Source: Silene conica | Lineage: Eukaryota; Streptophyta; Magnoliopsida; Caryophyllales; Caryophyllaceae | Direction: 5' to 3' | DNA length: 64,000 bases | Assembly (NCBI GenBank): GCA_029255685.2 | Contig: CM055318.2 | Location: forward strand, 9,987,001-10,051,000 | Shown here: in pieces, positions 45,160 to 56,968 of the stretch | Position numbering within the stretch: the first letter of the stretch is position 1 | Layout of the letters: each line of letters starts with the position of its first letter | Program-made: the position numbers and the translations under genes | The notes under the pieces: generated by a model | The model's input: the letters and a program-made list of their open reading frames with translations, nothing else | Database searches by the model: none | Told to the model about the DNA's origin: nothing

Positions 45160-47699
45160 TGTAACAACCCGGATTATACCATAAAGGAAAAACATAATAT
45201 AAGTGAATATCAGAGTGTAACTCAATGATAACTGGGTTAAGGTGGCGGAAACACCTTACCCAAATCCGGATCGATACTCAAATCGAAAACCAAACTAATA
45301 CATTATTCAAAGGTTCTTAAAAACTTAAAGCAAAGGTCCTAAACAATTTATTAAGCTCGCTTCGCACATTCCCCAAGCAAGCATCAACCAAACAGCGACA
45401 ACCTGAACAATCTGAGAAGGGGGTCGACAATCAGTCGGGAGTAACTAGATGATCTCCCAGTCATGTTTACAACAATTGAATATAACCAACACTCAATAAC
45501 AATTGAAATGTAAAACCAGTAAACATGCGAGATCATCTACACTCATGAAAGTCCAATCAAACTTACCAACATTTGAAGACATAATACGGCAATCATGTGA
45601 GGATATAAACATGACATGACATGAAAGCAAACTTACCATACCATGATATTCTCAACACCAGACCAATGAACCAAATGAACCTAGACCATACGCGACCACT
45701 AGACCATGAACACTTACAACCCAAGTAACTCACGACTCATAGTAACATAAGGCACAATGCTAGCAATAAAGCGTAGCGAATATGGTGACACACAATCCAT
45801 TGCAACAGAAGACACAAAGCTATCATCAAAGCATAGCGAATAGAGCGAACGCCCGTTAGAGCGTATAACCACTGCCTCTAACTTGCCAGAGCGTATAACC
45901 ACTGCCTCTAGCTGACGGAGCGTATAACCACTGCCTCCATCGGTGTGGAGCGTATAACCACTGCCTCCACGATACTAGGTATAGCGTATCACCACTGCCT
46001 ATGTGCCTAAGACCCGGCCAGACCTCTCAATGCAATAACTGTACACCGAACGACACTCGGGACCCAGAACGTATAACTGACGAATCTGGCCACCCCCGAA
46101 CATAGACCAAAATAAATCCCACATCAATGGGTGGCGTTAGTTCATTCCGATAGTATATAACTGATATTATCATCATCTATTCAAACTAGCAAACAACAAT
46201 GCACAGTATAACTGACTGTACTAACATGCGTGAATAACATCACGACTAAAACCAGTAGAACATCATTACAGACTGTCCTAATATCAAATACATAGAAGTA
46301 TCCAACGACATATGCAAACACAATATTATACAATCACTGAACACCACTCAACATGTGAATCAAGTATAAACAACCAAAGTTATAGTAACTTTAACTATAA
46401 CATAAGTAATGGATGCGAGGTTATACTAACCTCAACTATAACTTCCACATAGGCCTGGAGGTTATAGTGACCTTAGCCAAACCTTGACACAAACCTAAAG
46501 TTATACTAGCACCAACCATAACCTTGAGTCATACCTCAAGTTTACGTTAGTCTCAGCTATAACTTTAATTCGTAATTCAAAGTTATATTAACTTCAGCGA
46601 TAACTTTGAGTCGTACTCAAGGTTGTACTAGTTCAGCTATAACCCTGAATCATATTTTCAAGGTTACACATACTTCACTATAACCTTGAGCAACGCTCTT
46701 GGCGGTTAGCCGTGTCGCCATCTAGGGTTTTCCTGGCGAACCCTAGTTGCGCGCACGACACCCATAACGACTTATCAACACATTATAATCCACAATTATG
46801 ATAATAAAACATACATAAATATATGGAGCACAATTAATTCATGACAATAAATAATCAAACATGTACCAATCGTATAAACAATCATTAAATCATATTAATT
46901 ACATCAATTGGCATAAACACAATTAAAAGAGAAACACATAGTTACTTTTTTAGCAATTAATGAAAATCTTCATAAAGAATACGACCAACAAAGCCTTGTC
47001 TCCAACACGTGTCAATAACCCCAAAAATGAACTTTAACGAAAGCGGAAATCCAAATACTTGATATAGAAATTGTACGAAACAATAACTCTTTCGAAAACG
47101 CCAAAAGGAAAAGAGATTTCCTTCTTTACTCACAAAACAAGAGACCCAAAACGTACGTCTAAAGGTCCATACAAATAATTACCAATAAAATATTTTGAAT
47201 ATAATATATTGTAGAGGTAAAAGCAAGGATTGTGAAAATATAATTTATGTATGAGTTTTGAAGAATAAAAGATATTCTACAATGAAGTCAAAAGAAGAAC
47301 AAAAGAGATAAAAGAGGAAGAAAGGTGCGGCAAGCTTCACGCACGAAACAAAGGGATTTTGACCTACTTGCCTGCTAGGTTAAAATCTATTTATAAAGAG
47401 ATTAACTAATGGGCTTTTGGTCCATTAGCTCATACAATGGATTATCTGTTTACAAATTGGATTGAGCCATATTAAAACGTATAGAGAACTTGAAATAGAA
47501 AAGTAATTAGTAAATTAAAATAATTAATTATTGCACGGACGTTTTAACCCATCCAAAAGTAGATCAAAACGAGAAATAATAAAATATAGGACGGAGGTTA
47601 TAAATATATATTTCCGAAATATATTATTAAACTTCAAAATAATTAATTAAATAAAATATTTTCATAATAAAATATTATTATAAAATACGGGGTGTTACA
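45160..47699 (-). repeat. LARD-1 right (5') LTR
   Basis: 2540 bp, TGTAACAACCCGG...GGTGTTACA, next to the tRNA-Met primer site and followed by the target duplication GTTTC (47700-47704). Uninterrupted reference copy for the split left LTR. Confidence 0.92.
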
Positions 47700-47700
47700 G

Positions 47701-47754
47701 TTTCTGCATATCGGAATATCTTGAGTGGTATTGTTGACGACATTGTCCATACAG
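47701..47754 (+). pseudogene. Toc34-like exon 4, displaced 28.7 kb by LARD-1
   Basis: Joined through the GTTTC duplication to the acceptor AG at 19014-19015, this makes a 54-bp, 18-codon exon in phase 0 at both ends, ending ACAG before GT (47755). It reads FLHIGIS-stop-VVLLTTLSIQ. In Toc34 proteins the residues after ENSGR...EK are VLPNGIAW followed by IPxL, also an 18-residue stretch, so L, G, I and L align. The TGA at 47722-47724 falls at the conserved Trp codon. The similarity is modest but length, phase and position agree. LARD-2 begins 17 bp later. Confidence 0.6.
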
Positions 47755-47770
47755 GTTCTCTCAGACGGAG

Positions 47771-50281
47771 TGCAACAACCCGGATTATAAAACAAAGGAA
47801 TAACATAATATAAAAGAATATCAGAGTGTAACTCAATGATAACTGGGTTAAGGTGGCGGAAACACCTTACCCAAATCCGGATCGATACTCAAATCGAAAA
47901 CCAAACTAATACATTATTCAAAGGTTCTTAAAAACTTAAAACAAAGGTCCTAAACAATTTATTAAGCTCGCTTCGCACATTCCCCAAGCAAGCATCAACC
48001 AAACAGCGACCACCTGAACAACCTGAGAAGGGGGTCGACAATCAGTCGGGAGTAACTAGATGCTCTCCCAGTCATGTTTACAACAAATGAATGTAACCAA
48101 CAATCATTAACAATTGAAATGCAAAACAAGTAAACATGTGAGATCATCTATACTCATGAAAGTCCAATCAAACTTACTATCATTTGAAGACACAATACTG
48201 CAATCATGTGAAGATATAAACGAGACATGACATGAAAGCAAACTTACCATACCATGATATTCTCAACACCAGACCAATGAAACCAACGAACTCAGACCAT
48301 ATGCGACCACTACACCATGAACACTTACAACTCAAGTAACTCACGACTCATAGTAATGTAAGGCACAATGCTAGCATTAAAGCATAGCGAATATGGTGAC
48401 ACACAATCCATTGTAACAGAAGGCGCAAAGCTATCATCAAAGCATAGCGAATAGAGCGAACGCCCGTTAGAGCGTATCACCACTGCCTCTAACTTGTCAG
48501 AGCGTATCACCACTGCCTCTGACTGACGGAGCGTATCACCACTGCCTCCATCGGTGTGGAGCGTATCACCACTGCCTCCACGGTACTATGTATAGCGTAT
48601 CACCACTGCCTATATGCCTAAGACCTGGCCAGACCTCTCGATGCATTAACTATACATCGAACGACACTCGGGACCCAGAACGTTTAACTGACGAATCTGG
48701 CCACCCCCGAACATAGACCAAAATAAATCCCACATCAATGGGTGGCGTTAGTTCATTTCGATAGTATTTAACTGATACTATCGTCATCTATTCAAACTAG
48801 CCAACAACAATGCACAGTTTAACTGACTGCACATAATAGAACAGTTTAACTGACTGTCCAACTCAAATGTATAGAAGTATCCAACGACATATGCAAACAC
48901 AATATTATACGATCACTGAACACAACTCAACATGTGGAACAAGTATAAACAACCAAAGTTATAGTAGCTTTAACTATAACATAAGTAATGGATGCGAGGT
49001 TATACTAACCTCCACTATAACTCCCACAAATGGCTTGAGGTTATAGTAACCTTAGCTAAACCTTGACACGAAAACTAAAGTTATACTAGCACTAACCATA
49101 ACCTTGAGTCATACCTCAGGTTTGCATTAGTCTCGGCTATAACTTTAACTCGTAGTTCAAAGTTATATTAGCTTCAGCTATAACTTTGAGTCGTACTCAA
49201 GGTTGTACTAGTTCAGCTATAACCTCGAATCATATTTTCAAGGTTACACATACTTCAACTATAACCTTGAGCAACGCTCTTGGCCATTAGCCTTGTCGCC
49301 ATCTAGGGTTTCTCGCGAACCCTAGTTGCACACGACACCCATAACGACTTATTAACATATTATAGTCCACAATTACGATAATAAAGCATACATAAATATA
49401 TGGAGCACAATTTATTCATGACAATAAATAATCAAACATGCACCAATCGTACAAACAATCATTAAATCATATTAATTACATCAATTGGCATAAACACAAT
49501 TAAAAGAGAAACACCTAGTTACCTTTTTAGCAATTAATGAAAATCTTCATAAAGAATACGACCAACAAAGCCTCGTCTCCAACACGTGTCAATAACCCCA
49601 AAATTGAACTTTAACGAAAGCGGAAATCCAAATACTTGTGATAGAAATTGTACGAAACAATTACTCTTTCGAAAACGCCAAAAGGGAAAGAGATCTCCTT
49701 CTTTACTCACAAAACAAGAGACCCACAACGTAGGTCTAAAGGTCCATACAAATAATTCCCAATAAAATATTTTGAATATAATATATTGTAGAAGTAAGAG
49801 CAAGGATTGTGAAAATATAATTTATGTATGAGTTTTGTAGAATAAAAGATATTCAACAATGAAGTCAAAGGGAGAAAGAGAGCAAAAGAGAGAAATCGAA
49901 GAAGAGAGGCGCGACAAGTTTCACGCACGAAACAATGAATTGACCTAGTTGCTTGCTAGGTTAAATTCTATTTATAAGGAGATTAACTAATGGGTTTTTG
50001 ATCCATTAGCTCATACAATGGATTATCTGATTACAAATCCGATTGAGCCATATTAAAACGTAAAGAGAACTTGAAATAGAAAAGTAAATATTAAATTAAA
50101 ATAATTAAATATTGCACGGACGTTTTAACCCATCCAAAAGTAGATCAAGTAGAGGAAATAATTAAATAGAGAACGGAAGCTATAAATATATATTTCCAAA
50201 ACCCATTAATAAACTTCGAAATAATTAATTAAATAAAATACTTTCATAATAAAATATTATTATAAAATACGGGGTGTTACA
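47771..50281 (-). repeat. LARD-2 left LTR
   Basis: 2511 bp with the same two hairpin arrays (48466-48617 and about 48957-49290). It is followed by TCTAACCCCC and AGTTTCGTCCTCGAAACT (50301-50318). Confidence 0.9.
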
Positions 50282-51447
50282 ATCTAACCCCCTAAAAAGA
50301 AGTTTCGTCCTCGAAACTTGAATTTCAAACATAAGATCAAAACAAGGTAAGAATTACAAGTGATCATCAACGAAAGTCATCTCGGAATCCTAACCGCTGC
50401 GCACTCTGATCCTTATCTACACTCAAACCATAAAGAGATATCTCACATCTTCAATATTATTATCATCTTCACACACTCTACAACCTCAAAATACATATCA
50501 TCATTATCCAAAATTCTCGTTTATCTCAATACGATCTAGTTATCGTAAAACCACAATGTTTTCACACATGCATCACCTTTAAGCATGTGGTTAACACTCA
50601 TAAAGTCCATTATATCCCACATACTATAACATCAAAGGTTCCCTCACTTCCACCAAGCAAAGTCAAAACCATAAAGTAGTACACTCATCAATATGTACTA
50701 TTCCATCTCATGAACTATCTAACTTCCAGTTCTCGTACTCTAAACATTACTCCACCATCATTAACACTCATTAAACGACATATATAACCTCAAAAAAACG
50801 TATTACTATTTCTCCAAGTCCAAATAACTTTCAACAAACACTTCAAATATAGCTTACCACTCACCACAAGATATGGCATTGACCAAAACCTCAAACATAT
50901 AATCTCAAAGCCAGGTAACTCTTCCAAATAAGCAAACTCTTCCATTCACGAGTGCCATTAAAATTATTCCTACCATAAATTCCTCAAAATTGATAGTGCT
51001 TACTTCCATACACAACTCTTAACCTCAAAAGAACTTTAATATAAACTCTCGATAATTCTCAAAATATATACTATCTGAAGTCATCAATCTCAAACCTCAA
51101 ACTCACCACCTAAGCATCAGTCACACCTGCTAGATCCCAAATTATTATCTTTGAACACTTATCATCAACAACGCATTTCCATCAAAGCGTAACAACATCA
51201 CCATAGAAAACTTATCACCCATGTTCATATAAAAACTAAGCTTATAACCTCAATTCATAGTCATGGTTTACTATCCATGAGCATCATCTTACCATTCAGA
51301 ATCCACCAAAACACTGTATAAAGCTATGTCCATCAAACTAATAACATCCTAAAACTTTCAAACCTCATATAAGACCTTTAATACTCCTCCAATACTGTAT
51401 ATGCCATTCAAATTCATACTCTCATTCACAAATGTTACTATGCTCTC
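50282..51447 (-). other. LARD-2 internal region, first part
   Basis: Homologous to 41860-43035 of LARD-1, with substitutions and small indels; non-coding. It ends with CTCTC (51443-51447), the target duplication of the inserted solo LTR. Confidence 0.8.
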
Positions 51448-52993
51448 TGATGCCCGTCGTTGAGGGTACCAAAGATAAATTTATAATTCCTAAACTTAAA
51501 CTATAGATAGTGAAAGTCAGGGTCGAACCACAAGGAGGTGGGGAATGTTTATTGTTTGATGTGAATGTTTAAAGTAACAATTTTGGGTGTTTGAATTGGT
51601 TGATTACTAAGTCTAAGGCAAAGGTTAAAATAAAACAAGAAATAAAGATGAGAATTAAAATATAATAAAAAGGGATGCTAGGATGTTTGGGTAATAAATA
51701 GCTAAGGTAAAATAAATCCTAAGGTCAGCATGTATTGCAGTCGCGTAAGGGGGCGTAACATATCTTTTTAGGTCTATGCTACCTAATAGCTCCTTTCGGC
51801 CTATGCTATTAGTTCCTAGGTCTCACAATTATTGGGTGTCAACAATAAGGGTGATTCCTAAATCCCAGGTCACATACCTTTCAGCCTTGAGTAACCTATC
51901 CGTCTTAAGGTGTAAACCAATGCCCTTCCCGTATCTTTCAATCTTGGGTAGGTCATTACTAACATCCTACAAGTCTCCTTATGGTCTCATTGCAGGATAT
52001 TATAATTGACAAGAAAAGACGAAATAAGAATACATACGCGGGTGGTCGACCGACCGGCTACTCCAGTCGGCCGACCACGGCCTCGGTCGACCGACCAGCT
52101 ATTCCAGTCGGCCGACCGTGGTCCTGCTACAAGTCGGTCTTTCGAATTTTACTTACCTACGCATATTCATCCCCTACATCCTAACATATGAAATTTAGCT
52201 ACTCATAATACTTAAGATGATTATAAAATTTGGAATAAACATGGTAAACATGGTAAACAATCTAAACATGCGAGATTCAATAAAGCTTGAGATTCTATCT
52301 TAACAATTGTAATAAAAATAAGAACTATAATAAGAAGCTAGATTAAAAGAGTAATTACCACAATTGGAATTAGGGCAGAAAGGAACAAACTTTATTGAAT
52401 GCTTGGGAACTATTGAAAGATTACAAAACTAAAAGATGGTAAAAGATAGATACTAATCGATACTCCTTGATAAAACTTGATAATAAACCCTAGCTACAAG
52501 ATTAGCTTATATAGGGTAAGAGATTAGAGTTTCCTAAAGACTTTAATTCTATTTTATTTCCGAAAAGAATCGCATGGGCTTCCGCTGTGGTCGGTCGACC
52601 TACTATGTGGGTCGGTCGACCGCTTCTTGCTGGGCTTCTTTTATTTTTGGCCTTCCTTGAGATTTGGGCTTTATTAAAGTTCAGGCCTGGTCGGCCGACC
52701 CGTTTAGCTGGTCGGTCGACCGCCTCCGTACGGAAATCTTCGGATTTCTTCTTGTTTTGACTTTTGGGCTCTTGACTTTGACTCCAATTGACTTTCCATT
52801 TATTCCTTAATTATGCAATAGACTCGAGGATATGGATTTGGTGCTAAACCGTCTCTTTTCCGCATAAATCTGCAAAAGTGCATAAAAATACGAAAGTACA
52901 CGATTGTTGGGAAATAAAGGCTAAAACATAGTAAATGAGCGACCAAATACGTGTAAAAATAGATGTAAAACATCATAAAATAGACACGTATCA
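51448..52993. mobile_element. Solo LTR (or TRIM-like element)
   Basis: 1546 bp inserted in LARD-2 relative to LARD-1, bounded by TGAT...ATCA and flanked by CTCTC duplications (51443-51447, 52994-52998). No internal domain, primer site or coding frame is visible, which fits an LTR left by recombination. Orientation is uncertain; the minus-strand start TGATACGTGTC resembles some Tat/Ogre-like LTRs. Near 52035-52130 and 52588-52725 it has GC-rich words GGTCGACCGACC and GTCGGCCGAC that pair across constant spacers. Confidence 0.75.
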
Positions 52994-54153
52994 CTCTCAA
53001 TCTCCAATTGCCAAACATCAAACTCAAAGATCTAACAGCATTACTCCCAAAAGGATTCAAGCTTCTACTACGAGATGATCACAAGTATCTCTAAAGATAT
53101 TTCAAACATTTTCAAGTTACCATAAAAGAATAAATAACTTGTAAACGAAAACAAAAATACGTTCGTGTAATACCACAAGGCAACAAAACATAGTTTTAGA
53201 AAGTATAAGTTCAATGATAAATCAATGTAAAGAGGATAATTACAAAACTTCAAAGAGGAAGGAACTGAAGTTGAAATAAAGAACAAAATTAGAGAGTAAC
53301 AATAAATAAAGTAAACAGAGGACAAAGATAAATAAGAAACTTTTGGTCTAAAGGCTCAAATAAAAGAGGTATGGTCGACACGTGCAAGGATGACAAGAAT
53401 AGCTCCAAAACAAATTTATAAACACCAAGACGACACCTCAAGACAAGATAAATAAAGCACGATAACCAAGGTTTTACAATTCTCGTACAGTCATCACTCA
53501 AGGTCACAACGTCCCGAAACATCCTTTCATCATATCTCCATAATACCTCAACACCAACAATTATCTATATAATTGCCTCTTTACCATCACTAACTATATT
53601 CCTCAAATTATCAACTCTCAAGATCATAAACTCTCACGACCATCAATCCTCAAGTCCTTCCACTCTCAAAAACTCCATCTAATCAAATCAATGAATCAAC
53701 CCATAACAATCTTTACACCCTCAAAAGATGAACACCACATTCCATTATAAACATCGTCAACATGATCATTCACTAAGTCAACGCTATAACACTTTAACAT
53801 TAACATCTCACAAGCCCATAAATTACAGTTCATCTCTCTCACTCAATCCTTTAAAATGTACAACCATTAAATATCTCCTCAACGGATAAACCATAAATCT
53901 TTCATAACTCATTATAAATCCTCGAAGATTCTTATTCCTCAAATATGATATTCCAATTAAAGACAAGCATAGTCTCCAAAATTCCCAACGTGCTCAATCT
54001 AAACTCTATGATAACATTCAAACCGTTTCCAGCATTCTATCCTCGATTCATAAATAACTCACATAACTTTTCCCTTAACACAAGATAAAAATCCAAAAAT
54101 TCAAACCATTAAAAGCATAAGCCACGAGATTCCCAAATTATCTCATAAGATAA
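52994..54153 (-). other. LARD-2 internal region, middle part
   Basis: Continues homology to LARD-1 (about 43030-44165), non-coding. It ends with GATAA (54149-54153), the target duplication of the copia insertion. Confidence 0.8.
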
Positions 54154-55224
54154 TGTTGGAGCTTGTGTCCTCCACATGTAGTGTGATAACGTCATTGAAC
54201 ATACCCTTGTACGGACAAGTGGGAGATTGTTGGGGCTGGTGTCCTTGACAATTAAGTACAATGACTTATTAAATCTCTTTAAGGACCACAAGGGCATACT
54301 TTTGTATTATTACCAGTTGATCCACATTTATCAATAACGGTTGGCTTGCTAGATAAGTTTGTCGTTATTGTCATACGGATGGCGGTGGTCAACTGGTCCC
54401 TATACGTCACACCTATAGGACACGTTTGAGAGATGTGAAGGTATGAAAATACAGTCACATTTTGCCGGATATGACTAAACAGTTAGTCAGAGGTATTGAC
54501 TACTAAATTAGTCAATAAGATGTTGAGATTATTATTTAATACGGATTAAATAAATTTAGCTAATACGGATTACATGATTAAATTCGTAAATTAAATATGA
54601 ACGGTTATATTTAATTAAATATTGTATTCGCGTATTAATATAAACAGTTATATTAATTTGGGTAATTATACAATATCGTATTTTGTCAGACCATTATTAA
54701 TATATCGACTGTATTAATATCTGATAACATGTTACGATTTATAATTAAAATTACCGCGAACAACTTAAAGCTAAATGGGTCGAATCACGAATTAGAATAA
54801 GGTAAGAGTGGAAAGCCCACTCCTACCCTATTAGAATTTTCGGCCAAAACAACTACATAAGGAGGAGGACTCTCCTTATGTCAGTTACTCTTGTTGCACT
54901 GTTTAACAAATCTCAAAAGAAAATTAGGGTTTGAGAGCATCCTTCTCCTATAACCCAGATCTCACATCTAAAACCTAAATAGCTCTCCCAATATTGCAAG
55001 GCAGTTGGAGAGGATTTCTAGCACACGCGGCCTCGTCTCATTCTAAGTCTTGGGTGCAAGTTATAGGAGGGAATTTGTGTTAATTCCTGTTCTTAGGCCT
55101 TTTGCGCGAGGACTAAAGGTTGTACTTCTTTTCTTATGCTTTTTAATCTTATGACGATATTCACGACTGTAATTTTCATTATAATCCTGTAATTAAAGGG
55201 CGAATACACGTTTGTTTCCTCACA
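54154..55224 (+). repeat. Copia 5' LTR
   Basis: 1071 bp, TGTTGGAGCTT...TTCCTCACA. A second LTR-like start (TGTTGGGGCTGGTGTCC at 54228), preceded by its own purine tract ACAAGTGGGAG, lies inside. A two-stem fold lies at 54313-54396: outer CCAGTTGATCCAC/GTGGTCAACTGG, inner CAATAACG/CGTTATTG. Confidence 0.93.
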
Positions 55225-56968
55225 AGTGGTATCAGAGCCATAGGCCATGAAATTTTACAATTGTGTCTTTCATAAGATTTAAAATTTTGGAAAAACCGTG
55301 CATTCTGCCTTGGCACTCGATCGAGTCTCTGTTGCACTCGATCGAGTGCCCTTGTACCAGGCCTCGTGCGTGTGATTTTAGGGTTGCAATCGATCTTGTT
55401 TTCGATTCTTATTTGCATATTGTTAATTAATCGATATTTTAGCAATATGTGGATCTTTTGTTGTTTTTATTTTTGATTTACAAGTTTTATATCAAGATAA
55501 AAACTCGGTTTGATTTAAAAGTGCAGCGATTTGCAGTTTTTACGAGCCACTCGATCGAGCCCTGCTGCACTCGATCGAGTGACACTGACACTCGATCGAG
55601 TGCCCTGTTGCTCGATCGAGTGCTCTCGTTTCGGGCAGTTTGTTTTCGAAAATAACTTGTTTTCTTATTTTCACATGGCTTAAAATAATATACTGTATAC
55701 GGAAATAGTATATTATTTAGTGAAACGGTTCACCCTCGTTTGATGCATTTTGTTTTAAAACAGTTTAAAATAATGGATTATATGTTTATTAAAATTGGTG
55801 ATTAAAGCGGTATAGTCACATAATTTTAATCTTAAAAGGTGGTTTGGTATAAATTTATTAATCATAATAACAGTATTATGTCATGTATAAATTTTATTTA
55901 GTTGATGCATTTTATTTATCGTCTTGTGAATGCCTTGAATGCTTTCAATAACGTATTTAATTTTTGCAAACGGTTGTAACTTAGTGTGGCCTTAGAAGAT
56001 TGTGTCACCGTAATGATGGGACACGATCTTGCTTGTAATTTTGAGATCTTGAATCTCCGTTTTGGGTTTTTGCCATGTAATTACTTTTGTATTTAAATTA
56101 GAATGTATCTAGGATTACTTTTGTAATTTAAATTAGTAATTTTGTGAAGACCAAAGACAAGACGGAGACCGGATGCTCACTCCCGCTGCAAGGACCAAGA
56201 TGGAACATCAAGACAAGCTTATAGGGTCCAACGGTGGATTCCAAGTTGTTTTATGTTTATTTTGGTAGGATAGGCCACACTAGGACTTTTATTTACGTTT
56301 ATTGCATTTATCTTTATGCTTTCATCGATAATAGCTTGCATCATATTCCGCCTAAAAACCAAACCACCTATATCATGCCTGAAAACTGACTCATGTAGAG
56401 GTTACGCGTTAGTTTTCTGTGACAATACAGATGTCACATGTCATTTGCAAAGCCATCACTTTATTTAATTCATTCACGCATATGCTAGATATTAGTTCAC
56501 TTAATATGGATAAATAAAATTTGATGGGGTCTTCCTCGTATAACCAAAAATTGAGACTAGTCTTTATAAATCAGCCTCCCATGAATCCCTTCTTCGTCGG
56601 TAGGCATAATATGACCCCTTCTACGTCGGGTAAATGGGAACAGATGATTTATTTTATCTCAACATCATGGTCACTCGATAATATCTAGTGACTGAGATGG
56701 ACTAATTGATAGGATATACGGAAATCTATCGACCAAGAGTTCCAACGATTGGAATTAGCCAAACTGTGGGCTTATCAATATACGGAAATTGAGTCTTGGG
56801 ATCATTTATATAATTCTTGAGGGAGATCAATTATATAAATGCATGAGTCTACGAGTTTAAATTTAATTTAATATAGACTTAAATCACCACAATAAGTTGC
56901 TTATATGGTTTTGTTTTATCTTCTTTTTCAGTGTAGAACACGTTCATTAAAACTGCTGTATAACTAAA
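55225..56968 (+). other. Copia leader with primer site and CTCGATCGAG palindromes
   Basis: Begins with the tRNA-Met primer site TGGTATCAGAGCC (55227-55239). Six copies of the palindrome CTCGATCGAG, mostly within ACTCGATCGAGTG, lie at 55317-55350 (2) and 55551-55622 (4). The later leader (about 56150-56780) is related to the leader of the truncated copia element at about 38010-38500. No coding frame. Confidence 0.75.

Larger units (their letters stand above)
19020..47699 (-). mobile_element. LARD-1: large non-coding gypsy-derived LTR element, with nested insertions
   Basis: LTRs start TGTAACAACCCG and end GGGGTGTTACA. The left LTR is split (19020-19491 continuing at 39784-41859); the right LTR is 45160-47699 (2540 bp). 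The internal region 41860-45159 has no coding capacity. A primer site complementary to initiator tRNA-Met (TGGTATCAGAGC on the minus strand) lies at 45146-45157, so the element runs on the minus strand. TSD GTTTC. Next to the left LTR is AGTTTCGTCCTCGAAACT (41879-41896), also present in the Tekay element. This is a LARD (large retrotransposon derivative), probably mobilised by Tekay-type proteins. E2 is inserted in the left LTR. Confidence 0.85.

Noticed and set aside
47705..47770. Alternative open frame in the displaced Toc34 exon (SAYRNILSGIVDDIVHTGSL...)
   Set aside because: It is open and looks protein-like, but its phase does not join exon C. The phase-0 reading fits length, splice sites and the Toc34 alignment better, though it contains a stop.
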